Below are positions 1 through 7,953 of a stretch of 64,000 nucleotides of DNA, piece by piece. The notes beneath the pieces are model-generated. The model was not told the origin of the DNA. It saw only the letters and a list, made by a program, of their open reading frames with translations, and made no database searches. Position 1 is the first letter of the stretch; the number at the start of each line of letters is the position of its first letter. The position numbers and the translations under genes are program-made. Source of the DNA: Desulfomicrobium apsheronum. Its GTDB lineage: Bacteria; Desulfobacterota; Desulfovibrionia; Desulfovibrionales; Desulfomicrobiaceae. Location: positions 375,004-439,003 of the forward strand of contig NZ_FORX01000002.1 in the NCBI RefSeq assembly GCF_900114115.1, in the 5' to 3' direction.

Positions 1-46
1 GCTGGATGATATCCTGGCCCGGACGAACTCGTCGGAGAGTGCATGA
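1..46 (+). CDS. 3' end of an unidentified gene upstream of deoB (partial)
   Basis: The frame ending in TGA at 44-46 is open to the window edge and encodes only LDDILARTNSSESA. Its stop overlaps the deoB start in an ATGA arrangement. That is typical of translationally coupled genes, so a nucleoside-metabolism partner is possible. Fourteen residues are too few to identify a family. Confidence 0.4.
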   Translation, partial: LDDILARTNSSESA

Positions 47-1281
47 GGCGGGTCTGCCTGCTTGTGCTCGACTCCCTGGGAGTGGGCGGTGCTTTGGACG
101 CGGAACAATTCAATGACCTTGGCGCAGACACGCTGGGGCACATCGCCACGGCCTGCGCCCAGGGATTGGCCGACGTGGGTCGCAAGGGGCCGCTTCGGCT
201 CCCGACACTTTCTTCGCTGGGGCTGGGATTGGCGGCCGAACTGTCCACGGGTGAGCTTCCTCCCGGCCTTGAGGTGTCCGGACCTGTTTCCGGCAAATAT
301 GGATGCGCCTCGGAAATCAGCCGGGGCAAGGACACTCCGAGCGGTCACTTTGAAATGACCGGAGCTCCGGTGCTCCAGAATTGGGGGTATTTCACGCCGG
401 ACACGAATTCCATCCCGAAGGAACTGCTGGACGAGCTGGTGGCCCGCGCCGGTCTGCCCGGAGTGCTGGGCAACTGCAAGGCGTCGGGTATCGAGATCCT
501 GGCCCGCCTCGGCGAGGAACATCTGCGCAGCGGCCGTCCCATCGTCTACACATCCGTGGACTCCGTTTTGCAAATCGCGGCCCATGAAGAGGCCTTTGGT
601 CTTGAACGCCTGCTCGATGTTTGCGCCATCGCCCGGGAACTGGCGGACAAATACCGCATCGCCAGGGTAATCGCCCGGCCCTTTGTGGGTGACGGCGGCA
701 CGTTCTCGCGTACCGGCAACCGTCGCGATTTCTCCATCCCCGCGCCCTCGCCAACCATCCTTGACCTTCTGACGGCGGCTGGAGGGACGGTCTTGTGTGT
801 TGGCAAGGTCGGAGATATTTTCGCCCATCGGGGAGTAGGCAAGAGCATTCGCGCCCATGGCCACGACCACCTCATGGACGCGACCCTGGCCGCCTGGGAG
901 GGTGCCGGAGACCGGACGCTGGTCATGACGAATTTCGTTGATTTTGATTCGGTTCATGGTCATCGTCGGGATGTGGCCGGGTATGCCCGCGCGCTTGAAT
1001 CCCTGGATGCCCGTCTGCCCGAACTCTTGTCGCGTCTCATGCCGGGCGACCTGTGCATTTTGACCGCCGACCACGGCTGCGACCCGACCTGGCCCGGCAC
1101 GGACCATACCCGGGAGCGGGTGCCCGTTCTGGCTTATGGTCCCGGAATTGTCGCCGGATCCATGGGGGTCCGCGACTCGCTGAGTGATATCGGGGCCTCC
1201 GTGGCGCATTTTTTCGGCATCGACGGAACCGGACATGGCCGGTCGTTTTTTGCTCACGATGAGCTCTCAAACCTTTCCTAA
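43..1281 (+). CDS. deoB: Phosphopentomutase
   Basis: DeoB interconverts ribose (or deoxyribose) 1-phosphate and 5-phosphate in nucleoside salvage. It is a cytoplasmic, Mn-dependent member of the alkaline phosphatase superfamily. The N-terminus VCLLVLDSLGVGG carries the first metal-binding Asp. SRGKDTPSGHFEMTG holds the usual catalytic Thr region, and LTADHGCDPTWPGTDHTRE is the C-terminal metal site. The length of 412 aa is normal for the family. The ATG at 43 overlaps the stop of the upstream gene by 4 nt, and the gene ends 9 nt before the permease gene, so both are probably in one transcript. Confidence 0.95.
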   Translation: MRRVCLLVLDSLGVGGALDAEQFNDLGADTLGHIATACAQGLADVGRKGPLRLPTLSSLGLGLAAELSTGELPPGLEVSGPVSGKYGCASEISRGKDTPSGHFEMTGAPVLQNWGYFTPDTNSIPKELLDELVARAGLPGVLGNCKASGIEILARLGEEHLRSGRPIVYTSVDSVLQIAAHEEAFGLERLLDVCAIARELADKYRIARVIARPFVGDGGTFSRTGNRRDFSIPAPSPTILDLLTAAGGTVLCVGKVGDIFAHRGVGKSIRAHGHDHLMDATLAAWEGAGDRTLVMTNFVDFDSVHGHRRDVAGYARALESLDARLPELLSRLMPGDLCILTADHGCDPTWPGTDHTRERVPVLAYGPGIVAGSMGVRDSLSDIGASVAHFFGIDGTGHGRSFFAHDELSNLS

Positions 1282-1290
1282 GGAATACTC

Positions 1291-2463
1291 ATGACCCCTG
1301 ATTGCGGCCAAGGACCGGCCAATTTAGCCGAACGGATCATGCCCGCGCTGATCAGAATCCTGGTCTGGGGCGGCGTGTTCGCAGTCGTTTTCATACTGCG
1401 TTCCTTCTTTTTGCTTCTCTTTTTGACCTTTGTGTTCGGTTATATCCAGAATCGCGGCGTGAACAGGCTGCAGGGGCTGATTCCGAACCGACCGTTCCGG
1501 GTCGTGCTGGTGGCGAGCATATTCCTGGGTGTGCTCATTACCGTGGGAGTGTTTCTGGTGCCTCGGGCCAAGGAGCAGACCGTTCTTTTCATCACCGAGC
1601 TTCCCCAATATGTGGAGCGCCTGGACCAGGAACTTGGTGTCCTGGGTGAACGTTATCCCATGATCGCCAATGCCATCCCGGAGCTTGGAGCCCTGGCCGA
1701 GCACACCACGCCGAGCCTCGGCAGTTCGAGGGTCGCGGCCCTGGTACAGCAGCTCTTCGGCATGATCGACCATCCCGAAGGGCAGCACAAGGTCAATCAG
1801 TTGCTTGATCTGGTGCGCGGCGTGGGTGGCCGGATCGCGGCCATCGCCTCGGCTTTTCTGCTGGCCCTGCTCTTCTCTTTTCTCATAGTTCTCGATCTGC
1901 CCCGGCTTTCGGCCAGCGTGTGCTCCCTTGAAAATTCCAAGCTCGGTTTCGTTTATCGCGAGGTGGCCGGCAGCATCCAGGATTTTGCCATGGTCTTGGG
2001 CAAGGCCTTGGAGGCGCAGTTCGTCATCGCTTTGGTCAACGCCGTACTCACGGCCATTGGCGTGTCGTTGCTGGGTCTTGGTTCGACCATGGCTTTTTTG
2101 ACCGTCATCGTCTTTTTGTGCAGCTTCATTCCGGTGTTGGGCGTTTTCATCAGCTCGGTGCCCATCTGCCTCATCGCCCTGCAAAGCTCGGGGCTGACCA
2201 CCATGCTGCTGGCCATCGTCATGATCACGGTGATTCACCTGCTTGAGGGATACGTGCTCAACCCCAGGATCTATGGCTCCTACATGCGCATAAATCCCGT
2301 CATCGTGCTCGTCATTCTGACCATCGGAGCCAAACTGTTCCAGATCTGGGGCCTGGTGCTGGGCGTGCCCATCTGCACCTATATTTTTGGACATGTCATC
2401 CAGCACAAGGAAGAGGAGCCCCAAGCCTCCCTTGAATGCACCCGGGAAGACATGCCGGATTGA
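1291..2463 (+). CDS. AI-2E family (PerM/YdiK-type) membrane permease
   Basis: This 390-aa integral membrane protein belongs to the AI-2E transporter family. Its members are proposed autoinducer-2 exporters or Na+(Li+)/H+ antiporters, and the true substrate is usually unknown. Hydrophobic segments lie near residues 20-55, 70-90, 180-205, 240-300 and 305-375. The PVLGVFISSVPI and EGYVLNPRIYGS stretches near the C-terminus are typical of the family. An AAGGA ribosome-binding site precedes the ATG. It lies 9 nt after deoB, but a functional link is not evident. Confidence 0.85.
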   Translation: MTPDCGQGPANLAERIMPALIRILVWGGVFAVVFILRSFFLLLFLTFVFGYIQNRGVNRLQGLIPNRPFRVVLVASIFLGVLITVGVFLVPRAKEQTVLFITELPQYVERLDQELGVLGERYPMIANAIPELGALAEHTTPSLGSSRVAALVQQLFGMIDHPEGQHKVNQLLDLVRGVGGRIAAIASAFLLALLFSFLIVLDLPRLSASVCSLENSKLGFVYREVAGSIQDFAMVLGKALEAQFVIALVNAVLTAIGVSLLGLGSTMAFLTVIVFLCSFIPVLGVFISSVPICLIALQSSGLTTMLLAIVMITVIHLLEGYVLNPRIYGSYMRINPVIVLVILTIGAKLFQIWGLVLGVPICTYIFGHVIQHKEEEPQASLECTREDMPD

Positions 2464-2535
2464 AATCGGGTCAGCCGTGCGCGTTCGCTACAGTCCACCC
2501 AAAATGCAGCGTCGATGAATGACAAGTAAATATTG

Positions 2536-2961
2536 ATGGAGCCAAGAGTGGAAAATGCACTGCACATCGTGATTGTCGAGGAGCCCTGCCTGTCGCGCAA
2601 TGTTCTGGTCAAGGCGCTCGGGAGCTGGGGCTATTCGTGTGAGGCTGTCGAGGACGAGGATGGAGCCTGGAAAGCTGCCCTGGCCGCGACTGTTCCGGTG
2701 CTGATTCTGGCGGACTGGCATTCGGATTTCATGGGCTGTGACGAGTTTTTCTGGCGGGTGCGCAACGAGCAGGCCTTGCAGGGTGCGTATCTGCTGGGCG
2801 GAATCCCGCGCGGGGCCGTGGGGGCGATCCGTCAGTGCATTTCCTCCGGAGCCGACGATTACGTCTATCGTCCCTATGACCTCGATGAAGTGCGCGTGCG
2901 ACTGCATCTGGCATCCAAGGTCATGGGCCTGTCACCGGCAGGGGGCGTTTTTCCGGACTGA
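2536..2961 (+). CDS. Stand-alone receiver-domain protein with atypical active site
   Basis: This is a single CheY-like receiver domain of about 141 aa with no output domain. The beta-1 acidic pair (VEE) and the putative phospho-acceptor Asp60 (ILADWHS) are present. The conserved Thr/Ser after beta-4 is replaced by Gly (YLLGGI), and the invariant Lys after beta-5 is Arg (DDYVYRPYDLDE). It may therefore be a pseudo-receiver, or one with altered phosphorylation kinetics. I chose the ATG at 2536; a TTG at 2533 is also in frame. No kinase is adjacent. Confidence 0.75.
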   Translation: MEPRVENALHIVIVEEPCLSRNVLVKALGSWGYSCEAVEDEDGAWKAALAATVPVLILADWHSDFMGCDEFFWRVRNEQALQGAYLLGGIPRGAVGAIRQCISSGADDYVYRPYDLDEVRVRLHLASKVMGLSPAGGVFPD

Positions 2962-2989
2962 TCCCCTCCCGTTCCCTTTTTCACCTTGT

Positions 2990-3037
2990 GGCGAAATCAG
3001 CCGGTCTTGGACCAGCGGATTTCGCCTCTTTTTTTCA
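2990..3037 (+). terminator. Rho-independent terminator after the receiver gene
   Basis: The inverted repeat GGCGAAATC (2990-2998) / GATTTCGCC (3018-3026) is followed by a T-rich run. It lies between the convergent receiver gene and the zinc-ribbon gene. Orientation is plus, judged from the T-tract. Confidence 0.8.
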
Positions 3038-4249
3038 GAGGGTCGTGGACCAGAAGAGGGCGTTTTTCTGGATCGCCATGTTCATCTCGGGCTGGACGAA
3101 TTCCCTGGGACCTTCGACAAAGGGCAGATATTCGATGCTCGCCTCGCCTGCGCGCAATGATCCGCCCTGGATTTTGGGAAACAGGTTCTTGCGTGCCGGA
3201 GCCAGACGACCAAGGACCACGGGCAGGGCCTGGAAGGCCTCTTCCCTGGGCAGGGTCACGGGATGCAGGGGCGTGCGGGGCAGGATCTCAAGCGCCGGGG
3301 CTTCGGGCTGGTACAGGCTGACCTGGGCGCTCAGGTTCAGGAAAAGCCCGGGCCTGATCTTGAAGGCTGGGACTCGAAAGGAAAAGGCCGTCGATTCCAT
3401 CCAGGGCAAAAGGGCGCGGGGCAGGTTGGTCAGACGGATCAGGTCGGCCCAGGTCTGGAGCCTGAATCCCCTGGCCTGGACGCTCAGATTCCAGAAGGGC
3501 AGGTAGATGTCCGGCTTCTCCTGCGTGTGCAGAAAATGAGGGGTGATGGGCTGGCCTCCCTCGGGACCGGGCTCCCATGCCGTGTCGCAGTGCGGACAGG
3601 TCTGCACCAGGCTCTGGCGGTCCCCGATCAGGTCCCAGCCGCATTTGGGGCAAAGGGTCGAGCTGAATTTGAGATTGCCGGGGGCCTTTTGCGCCTCGGA
3701 AGGGTCGATGCTGGCCGGTCCCAGATGTTCGCCGGTGATAGCGTCTACAAGCTCGTGGCTTTGAAAGACGGGCTGGTAGACAAGCGAGAGATTGTCGCCC
3801 ACGCAGGCCGTGAGTTTGGGTCCCCTCTGGGCGGGCAGGCCGGGGAGGGCGCGCAGGAGCCGGGATTTGAAATCAGCGCTTGGTATGGTCGGGGGCAGAA
3901 AGAGGCCTTCCGTCGTCGGTTCCACGAAGGACAGTTCCATGGCCTGAGCGCGCAGCCCAAGAGATGGGGGCAGGGCCGGATTGTCCACGGCCAGGAGATT
4001 TGAATCGAGAATCTTGTGCTGCGTGTTTTGCGGTCCAAGCACAAAGGCGTTGCCCCTGAATCGCCAGTAGGGGACATGAATGAGCGTGCCCGGATGGCTG
4101 ATGCGCGGCTTCAGACGATACTCAAAGGGTCCGCTGGAGTGAATGAACAGGCGGACCTGACAAAACGGACAGGAAAAAATCCTGTCCGTTTCCTCAAGCG
4201 CCACCGGCGCGCCGCATTGCGGGCATTGATGGGAGAGATGGCCGGTCAT
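3035..4249 (-). CDS. Zinc-ribbon protein, partner of the SPFH protein
   Basis: This 404-aa soluble protein begins with a zinc ribbon (CPQC near residue 9, CPFC near residue 27). A second one lies mid-protein (CPKC...CPHC). After each ribbon comes a similar segment (HVPYWRFRG and YLPFWNLSVQARG), which suggests an internal duplication. I know no enzymatic function for it. Its ATG lies 2 nt after the stop of the SPFH gene, so the two are almost certainly co-translated. A longer reading frame extends into the SPFH gene, but this start is preferred because it begins directly at the first zinc ribbon. The role is unknown, possibly scaffolding with the SPFH protein. Confidence 0.7.
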   Translation of the reverse strand: MTGHLSHQCPQCGAPVALEETDRIFSCPFCQVRLFIHSSGPFEYRLKPRISHPGTLIHVPYWRFRGNAFVLGPQNTQHKILDSNLLAVDNPALPPSLGLRAQAMELSFVEPTTEGLFLPPTIPSADFKSRLLRALPGLPAQRGPKLTACVGDNLSLVYQPVFQSHELVDAITGEHLGPASIDPSEAQKAPGNLKFSSTLCPKCGWDLIGDRQSLVQTCPHCDTAWEPGPEGGQPITPHFLHTQEKPDIYLPFWNLSVQARGFRLQTWADLIRLTNLPRALLPWMESTAFSFRVPAFKIRPGLFLNLSAQVSLYQPEAPALEILPRTPLHPVTLPREEAFQALPVVLGRLAPARKNLFPKIQGGSLRAGEASIEYLPFVEGPREFVQPEMNMAIQKNALFWSTTL

Positions 4250-4251
4250 GG

Positions 4252-5388
4252 TCAGGCCATGCGCTCCCCGCAATGGTTGCAGAACGTGGATGAGGCCAAA
4301 TTTTCCTGACCGCAGGACGGACACTTTGCCGTCTCGCGGATGCTGCCCGCCTGTCTGCCGCAGCGGGGGCAGAAGCGCGTGCCCGGAGCCAGATTTTTCC
4401 CGCACCCCTTGCACTTTTCGAAAACGACCAGCTGGTGTCCGCAGGAGGGGCAGAACTTGTCGTCCTGGCGGATGGACTGGCTGCATTCCGGACATTTGAG
4501 GCCGTTTGGCTGCGCGGCCGGAATCGTGGCGGACTGTCCTGCCATCTGCATGGCCTGGGCCATGAGCGAAGGCATCATGAAGCCCACCCCGAGGCCCATG
4601 GACTCGCCCGCGCTGCCGGGGTTCGCAGCCGCCTTTTCCATGGCGGATGCGGCCTTGAGCTGCATCAGCTTGTTCATGTCGTCGAACATGCCAAGCTTGG
4701 TCTTGTCGTCCATGGCCTTCTGGACTTCGGGCGGCGGTGTGATGGCGTTGATGAAGAGCTGGTTGAGCGACAGCCCGAAATGGCGGAAATCCTCCTGCAG
4801 ACGTTCCCGCAGGCCCGCGGACCATGCTTCGTAACGACTGGGCAGGTTCAGGATGGTGTCCATGTTTTCGCCCAGGTAGTCATTGAACCTGGAGACGATG
4901 ACCTTGCCCAGATAGTCGCTCAGGTCGGTCACGGAAAAGGAGCCCATGGTCCCCACCAGGGAGTTGATGAAGAGCAGGGGCTGCACGATCTGGATGTTGA
5001 ACATGCCGTAGGCGCGCAGGCGAATGAGCCCGAGTTCCGAGTCCTTGAAGGCCACCGGCTCCCGGGTGCCCCATTTGAGGTTGGGGAAGACCTTGGTGTT
5101 CACCATGTAGGCTTCCGCCCGCAGCGGGCTCTCAAGCCCCCAGGGGATGCCCATGATCTTGTTCAGGATGGGGATGTTGGCTGTCTTCAGGGTGTGCCTG
5201 CCCGGTCCGAAGACATGCACGGCCTTGCCGTTGTAGAAGAAGATTCCGGCCTGGGATTCGCGTACGACCATCTGCGCGCCGTACTTGATTTCGCCGGAGC
5301 CTTCCTTTGGAAATCGCTGCGCGAATTCCTGCCCGCTGTCGTCAAACCATTCGATGAGCTCAAGAAAGAAAAGATTGTCGACGCCCAT
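4252..5388 (-). CDS. SPFH-domain protein with three C-terminal zinc ribbons
   Basis: This 378-aa protein has an SPFH (band-7 / virion core protein-like) domain over about residues 10-220. A Met/Ala-rich linker follows (about 225-300). Three CxxC-CxxC zinc ribbons end the protein: CPEC..CPSC, CKGC..CPRC and CPSC..CNHC. No signal peptide or membrane segment is apparent. The start is fixed by AGGAGGATACATG. The family groups with bacterial SPFH/zinc-ribbon proteins of unclear, possibly membrane-stress or protein-complex function. It is the first gene of a two-gene unit with the zinc-ribbon protein and is divergent from pyrR. Confidence 0.8.
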   Translation of the reverse strand: MGVDNLFFLELIEWFDDSGQEFAQRFPKEGSGEIKYGAQMVVRESQAGIFFYNGKAVHVFGPGRHTLKTANIPILNKIMGIPWGLESPLRAEAYMVNTKVFPNLKWGTREPVAFKDSELGLIRLRAYGMFNIQIVQPLLFINSLVGTMGSFSVTDLSDYLGKVIVSRFNDYLGENMDTILNLPSRYEAWSAGLRERLQEDFRHFGLSLNQLFINAITPPPEVQKAMDDKTKLGMFDDMNKLMQLKAASAMEKAAANPGSAGESMGLGVGFMMPSLMAQAMQMAGQSATIPAAQPNGLKCPECSQSIRQDDKFCPSCGHQLVVFEKCKGCGKNLAPGTRFCPRCGRQAGSIRETAKCPSCGQENLASSTFCNHCGERMA

Positions 5389-5504
5389 GTATCCTCCTGA
5401 ATGTCCCGGAAATTTATCGTCACGAACCATAGGACGATTCACTTGCAATTACAACTTGGGGCCCTTAGTGAACAAGGCTTGTCACACGAAATGGAGGGGA
5501 TCCC

Positions 5505-6035
5505 ATGCACCGCAGCAAGGAAATCATGGCCGCTCGCGATATCGAGCGCACGCTTGACCGTCTCGCCTGTCAGATTCTGGAACAGATCACGGACCACGAG
5601 TCCATCGCCCTGGTCGGCATCCAGCGGCGCGGCGCGGACCTCGCATGCAGGCTGTGCGGCCTTCTGTCGGAACGGACCCGGCGGAAAATTCCCTGCGGTG
5701 AGCTGGACATCAATCTGTACCGCGATGACTGGACCTCTTCCACGGCCACTCCGAACATCAACGCCACGCGCATCGATTTTTCCGTGGAGGACAAGACCAT
5801 CATCCTCATCGACGATGTGCTCTTCACCGGCCGCACCATCCGGTGCGCCCTGGAAGCCATTCTGGATTTCGGCAGACCCGAGGCCGTGAAACTTCTCGTG
5901 CTGGTCGACCGCGGGCATCGCGAACTGCCCATTCAGGCCGATTTTGTCGGCAAGACCGTGGCCACGGAACGGGACCAGCAGATAAATGTTTTCCTGCAGG
6001 AGCGCGATGACAAGGATCAGGTCGTGCTGGGCTGA
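5505..6035 (+). CDS. pyrR: PyrR: pyrimidine operon attenuator / uracil phosphoribosyltransferase
   Basis: PyrR (176 aa) converts uracil and PRPP to UMP. In many bacteria it also binds pyr leader RNA to control attenuation. The PRPP-binding loop IILIDDVLFTGRT and the VGIQRRGADLA substrate loop are both clear. A GGAGGGG Shine-Dalgarno precedes ATG 5505. No pyr genes are nearby, so in this organism it may act only as a phosphoribosyltransferase or in trans. A bidirectional terminator follows. Confidence 0.93.
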   Translation: MHRSKEIMAARDIERTLDRLACQILEQITDHESIALVGIQRRGADLACRLCGLLSERTRRKIPCGELDINLYRDDWTSSTATPNINATRIDFSVEDKTIILIDDVLFTGRTIRCALEAILDFGRPEAVKLLVLVDRGHRELPIQADFVGKTVATERDQQINVFLQERDDKDQVVLG

Positions 6036-6057
6036 TTCATTTTTGCGTCAAAAAGAT

Positions 6058-6097
6058 AAAGGCCGCCTCCCCATTGGGGAAAGCGGCCTTTTTTCAT
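6058..6097. terminator. Bidirectional terminator between pyrR and dapA
   Basis: AAAGGCCGC and GCGGCCTTTTTT flank an inner CTCCCCATTGGGGA hairpin. A/T tracts on both sides suit termination from both converging genes. Confidence 0.85.
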
Positions 6098-6112
6098 GTC
6101 GTGCCGGGTGGA

Positions 6113-6991
6113 TCAGATCAGTCCCTTGTCGGCCAGAAATCCGCGCAGTGTCTCGGCGTTGGCCGGACTCATGGGGGTCAGGGGCAGACGCATTTCAAGG
6201 TTGATACGACCCATGAGAGAGAGGGACGTCTTGACCGGAATGGGGTTGGTTTCAATGAACATCATGCGTGAAAACGAGGCCAGCAGGAAGTGCATTTCCC
6301 GCGCCTTGGGCAGATCGGCCGCGAACCAGGCCGAGCAGAGCGCGCTCATCTTGTCGGGCAGGATGTTCGAGACCACCGAGATGACACCGCATCCGCCCAC
6401 GGACAAAAGCGGCAGCACAGTGAAATCATCACCGGAGAGCACCTGGAAGTCGGGACCGCAGAATTCCAGAACCTGCGAGACCTGACTCAGATCTCCCGTG
6501 GCTTCCTTGATGCCCACCACGTCGGGGATGTCCTTGTTCAGCCTCGCCACCGTGTGCGGAAGCATGTTGACGCTGGTGCGACCGGGGACGTTGTAGAGGA
6601 TGAAGGGCATGGACACTTCTTCGGCGATACGCTTGAAGTGCTGGTAGAGACCTTCCTGGGTCGGCTTGTTGTAGTAGGGCGTGATCAGCAGCGCGCCGTC
6701 GGCGCCTGCTTCCTTGGCAAAACGGGTCAGTTCCACCGCCTCGGCAGTGTTGTTTGATCCGGCTCCGGCCAGAACCGGCACCCGGCCCTTGACCTGGTCC
6801 ACGCAAATTCGGATCACCCGCTTGTGTTCGTCGTGGCTCATGGTGGCGGACTCTCCGGTGGTGCCGCAGGGCACTACGCCATTGATCCCGCTCTGAATCT
6901 GCCATTCGATCAGTTGTCGATAGGCTTCCTCGTCAAGCTGGCCGTTTGAAAACGGGGTGACCAGGGCTGTAAACGCTCCTTTGAATTGCAT
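6113..6991 (-). CDS. dapA: 4-hydroxy-tetrahydrodipicolinate synthase
   Basis: DapA condenses pyruvate with aspartate semialdehyde, the first committed step of the diaminopimelate/lysine pathway. At 292 aa it is a standard TIM-barrel length. The signature PCGTTGES, the catalytic Tyr in LYNVPGRTS and the Schiff-base Lys in VGIKEATGD are visible. It follows dapF with a 50-nt gap on the same strand and ends at the shared terminator with pyrR. It is therefore probably the last gene of the long minus-strand cluster. Confidence 0.97.
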   Translation of the reverse strand: MQFKGAFTALVTPFSNGQLDEEAYRQLIEWQIQSGINGVVPCGTTGESATMSHDEHKRVIRICVDQVKGRVPVLAGAGSNNTAEAVELTRFAKEAGADGALLITPYYNKPTQEGLYQHFKRIAEEVSMPFILYNVPGRTSVNMLPHTVARLNKDIPDVVGIKEATGDLSQVSQVLEFCGPDFQVLSGDDFTVLPLLSVGGCGVISVVSNILPDKMSALCSAWFAADLPKAREMHFLLASFSRMMFIETNPIPVKTSLSLMGRINLEMRLPLTPMSPANAETLRGFLADKGLI

Positions 6992-7041
6992 CGTTTCCTC
7001 CCGGATTGGGGCTGTGGTTTATAAGCTGGCCGTCTTGCGCC

Positions 7042-7881
7042 TTAAAGGCCCAGGGCGGCAGGGCAGAACTCGCCCTTGTAGACGAGCTGGGCTTTGCCGC
7101 GCAGGAAAATGTCCGAGCCGTGAACCTTGATTCCGAGCACCTCGGACCCCGAGGTGGTCACTCGGGCCTCGGCATCGCAGAGATTCAGCGCGTGGGCCAC
7201 GGCCACGGAAGCGGCGGCGCCGGTTCCGCAGGCGTAGGTCTCGCCCTCCACGCCACGCTCGTAGGTGCGCAGCAGGAGTTCCTGGCGGCTTAAGACCTGA
7301 ATGAAGTTGGCGTTGGTCCCGGCCGGGGCGAAGCGGTCGTGATAGCGGACCTTGGCTCCAAGATCCTTTATATCGAGATTCTTGACGTCGTCCGTGACGA
7401 TGACCGTGTGCGGAACGCCGGTGTTGGCGAAATGGGCCGTGAAGGTTTCACCGCCAAGATCAAGGGTGAAATTCAGGGCCATGTCCCGCGCCGGGGTCAG
7501 CTGCACTTCGACCTCGTCAGCTTCGGGGAAGACTTGGGCGTACACCGTGCCCGCGTCGGTGAGCATGAGGTGTTCGGCCGGGGCCATGCCCAGCTTGTGG
7601 GCCAAGAGGGTTGCGCAGCGCGAGCCGTTGCCGCACATCTCGGCGCGGGAGCCGTCGGCATTGAAAAAGTGCCAGCGCGTCGCGGCCTGCCCTGAGTTAT
7701 CGATTTCAAGAAAGATGATGCCGTCCGCGCCGATGCTGAAGGCGTGCGGGCACAGCGTCTTGGCCCAGCGGGGCATTTCGGCGGGGGATATGGTCTTGGC
7801 GCGGTTGTCGATGACGATGAAATCGTTGCCGCTGCCTTGCATCTTGTAAAAAAATTGGGTCGGACCCGTGAAAATGGACAT
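7042..7881 (-). CDS. dapF: Diaminopimelate epimerase
   Basis: DapF converts LL-diaminopimelate to meso-diaminopimelate for lysine and peptidoglycan synthesis. Both active-site cysteines are present, in MCGNGSRC and YACGTGAAAS. The N-terminal QGSGNDFIVID motif is typical, and 279 aa is the normal length. It lies directly upstream of dapA, so two pathway steps are clustered. Confidence 0.97.
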   Translation of the reverse strand: MSIFTGPTQFFYKMQGSGNDFIVIDNRAKTISPAEMPRWAKTLCPHAFSIGADGIIFLEIDNSGQAATRWHFFNADGSRAEMCGNGSRCATLLAHKLGMAPAEHLMLTDAGTVYAQVFPEADEVEVQLTPARDMALNFTLDLGGETFTAHFANTGVPHTVIVTDDVKNLDIKDLGAKVRYHDRFAPAGTNANFIQVLSRQELLLRTYERGVEGETYACGTGAAASVAVAHALNLCDAEARVTTSGSEVLGIKVHGSDIFLRGKAQLVYKGEFCPAALGL

Positions 7882-7953
7882 GCGTGTTCCTTCAGATATA
7901 ATTTATTATGCGTGTCAAATTATGGGGAATTGCGCCAAAATGCAAGGAATTGG

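Noticed and set aside
1324-2424. Long minus-strand frame (366 codons) opposite the permease.
   Set aside because: It is an antisense shadow of a GC-rich gene with low-complexity His/Gln/Asp-rich translation and no ribosome-binding site.
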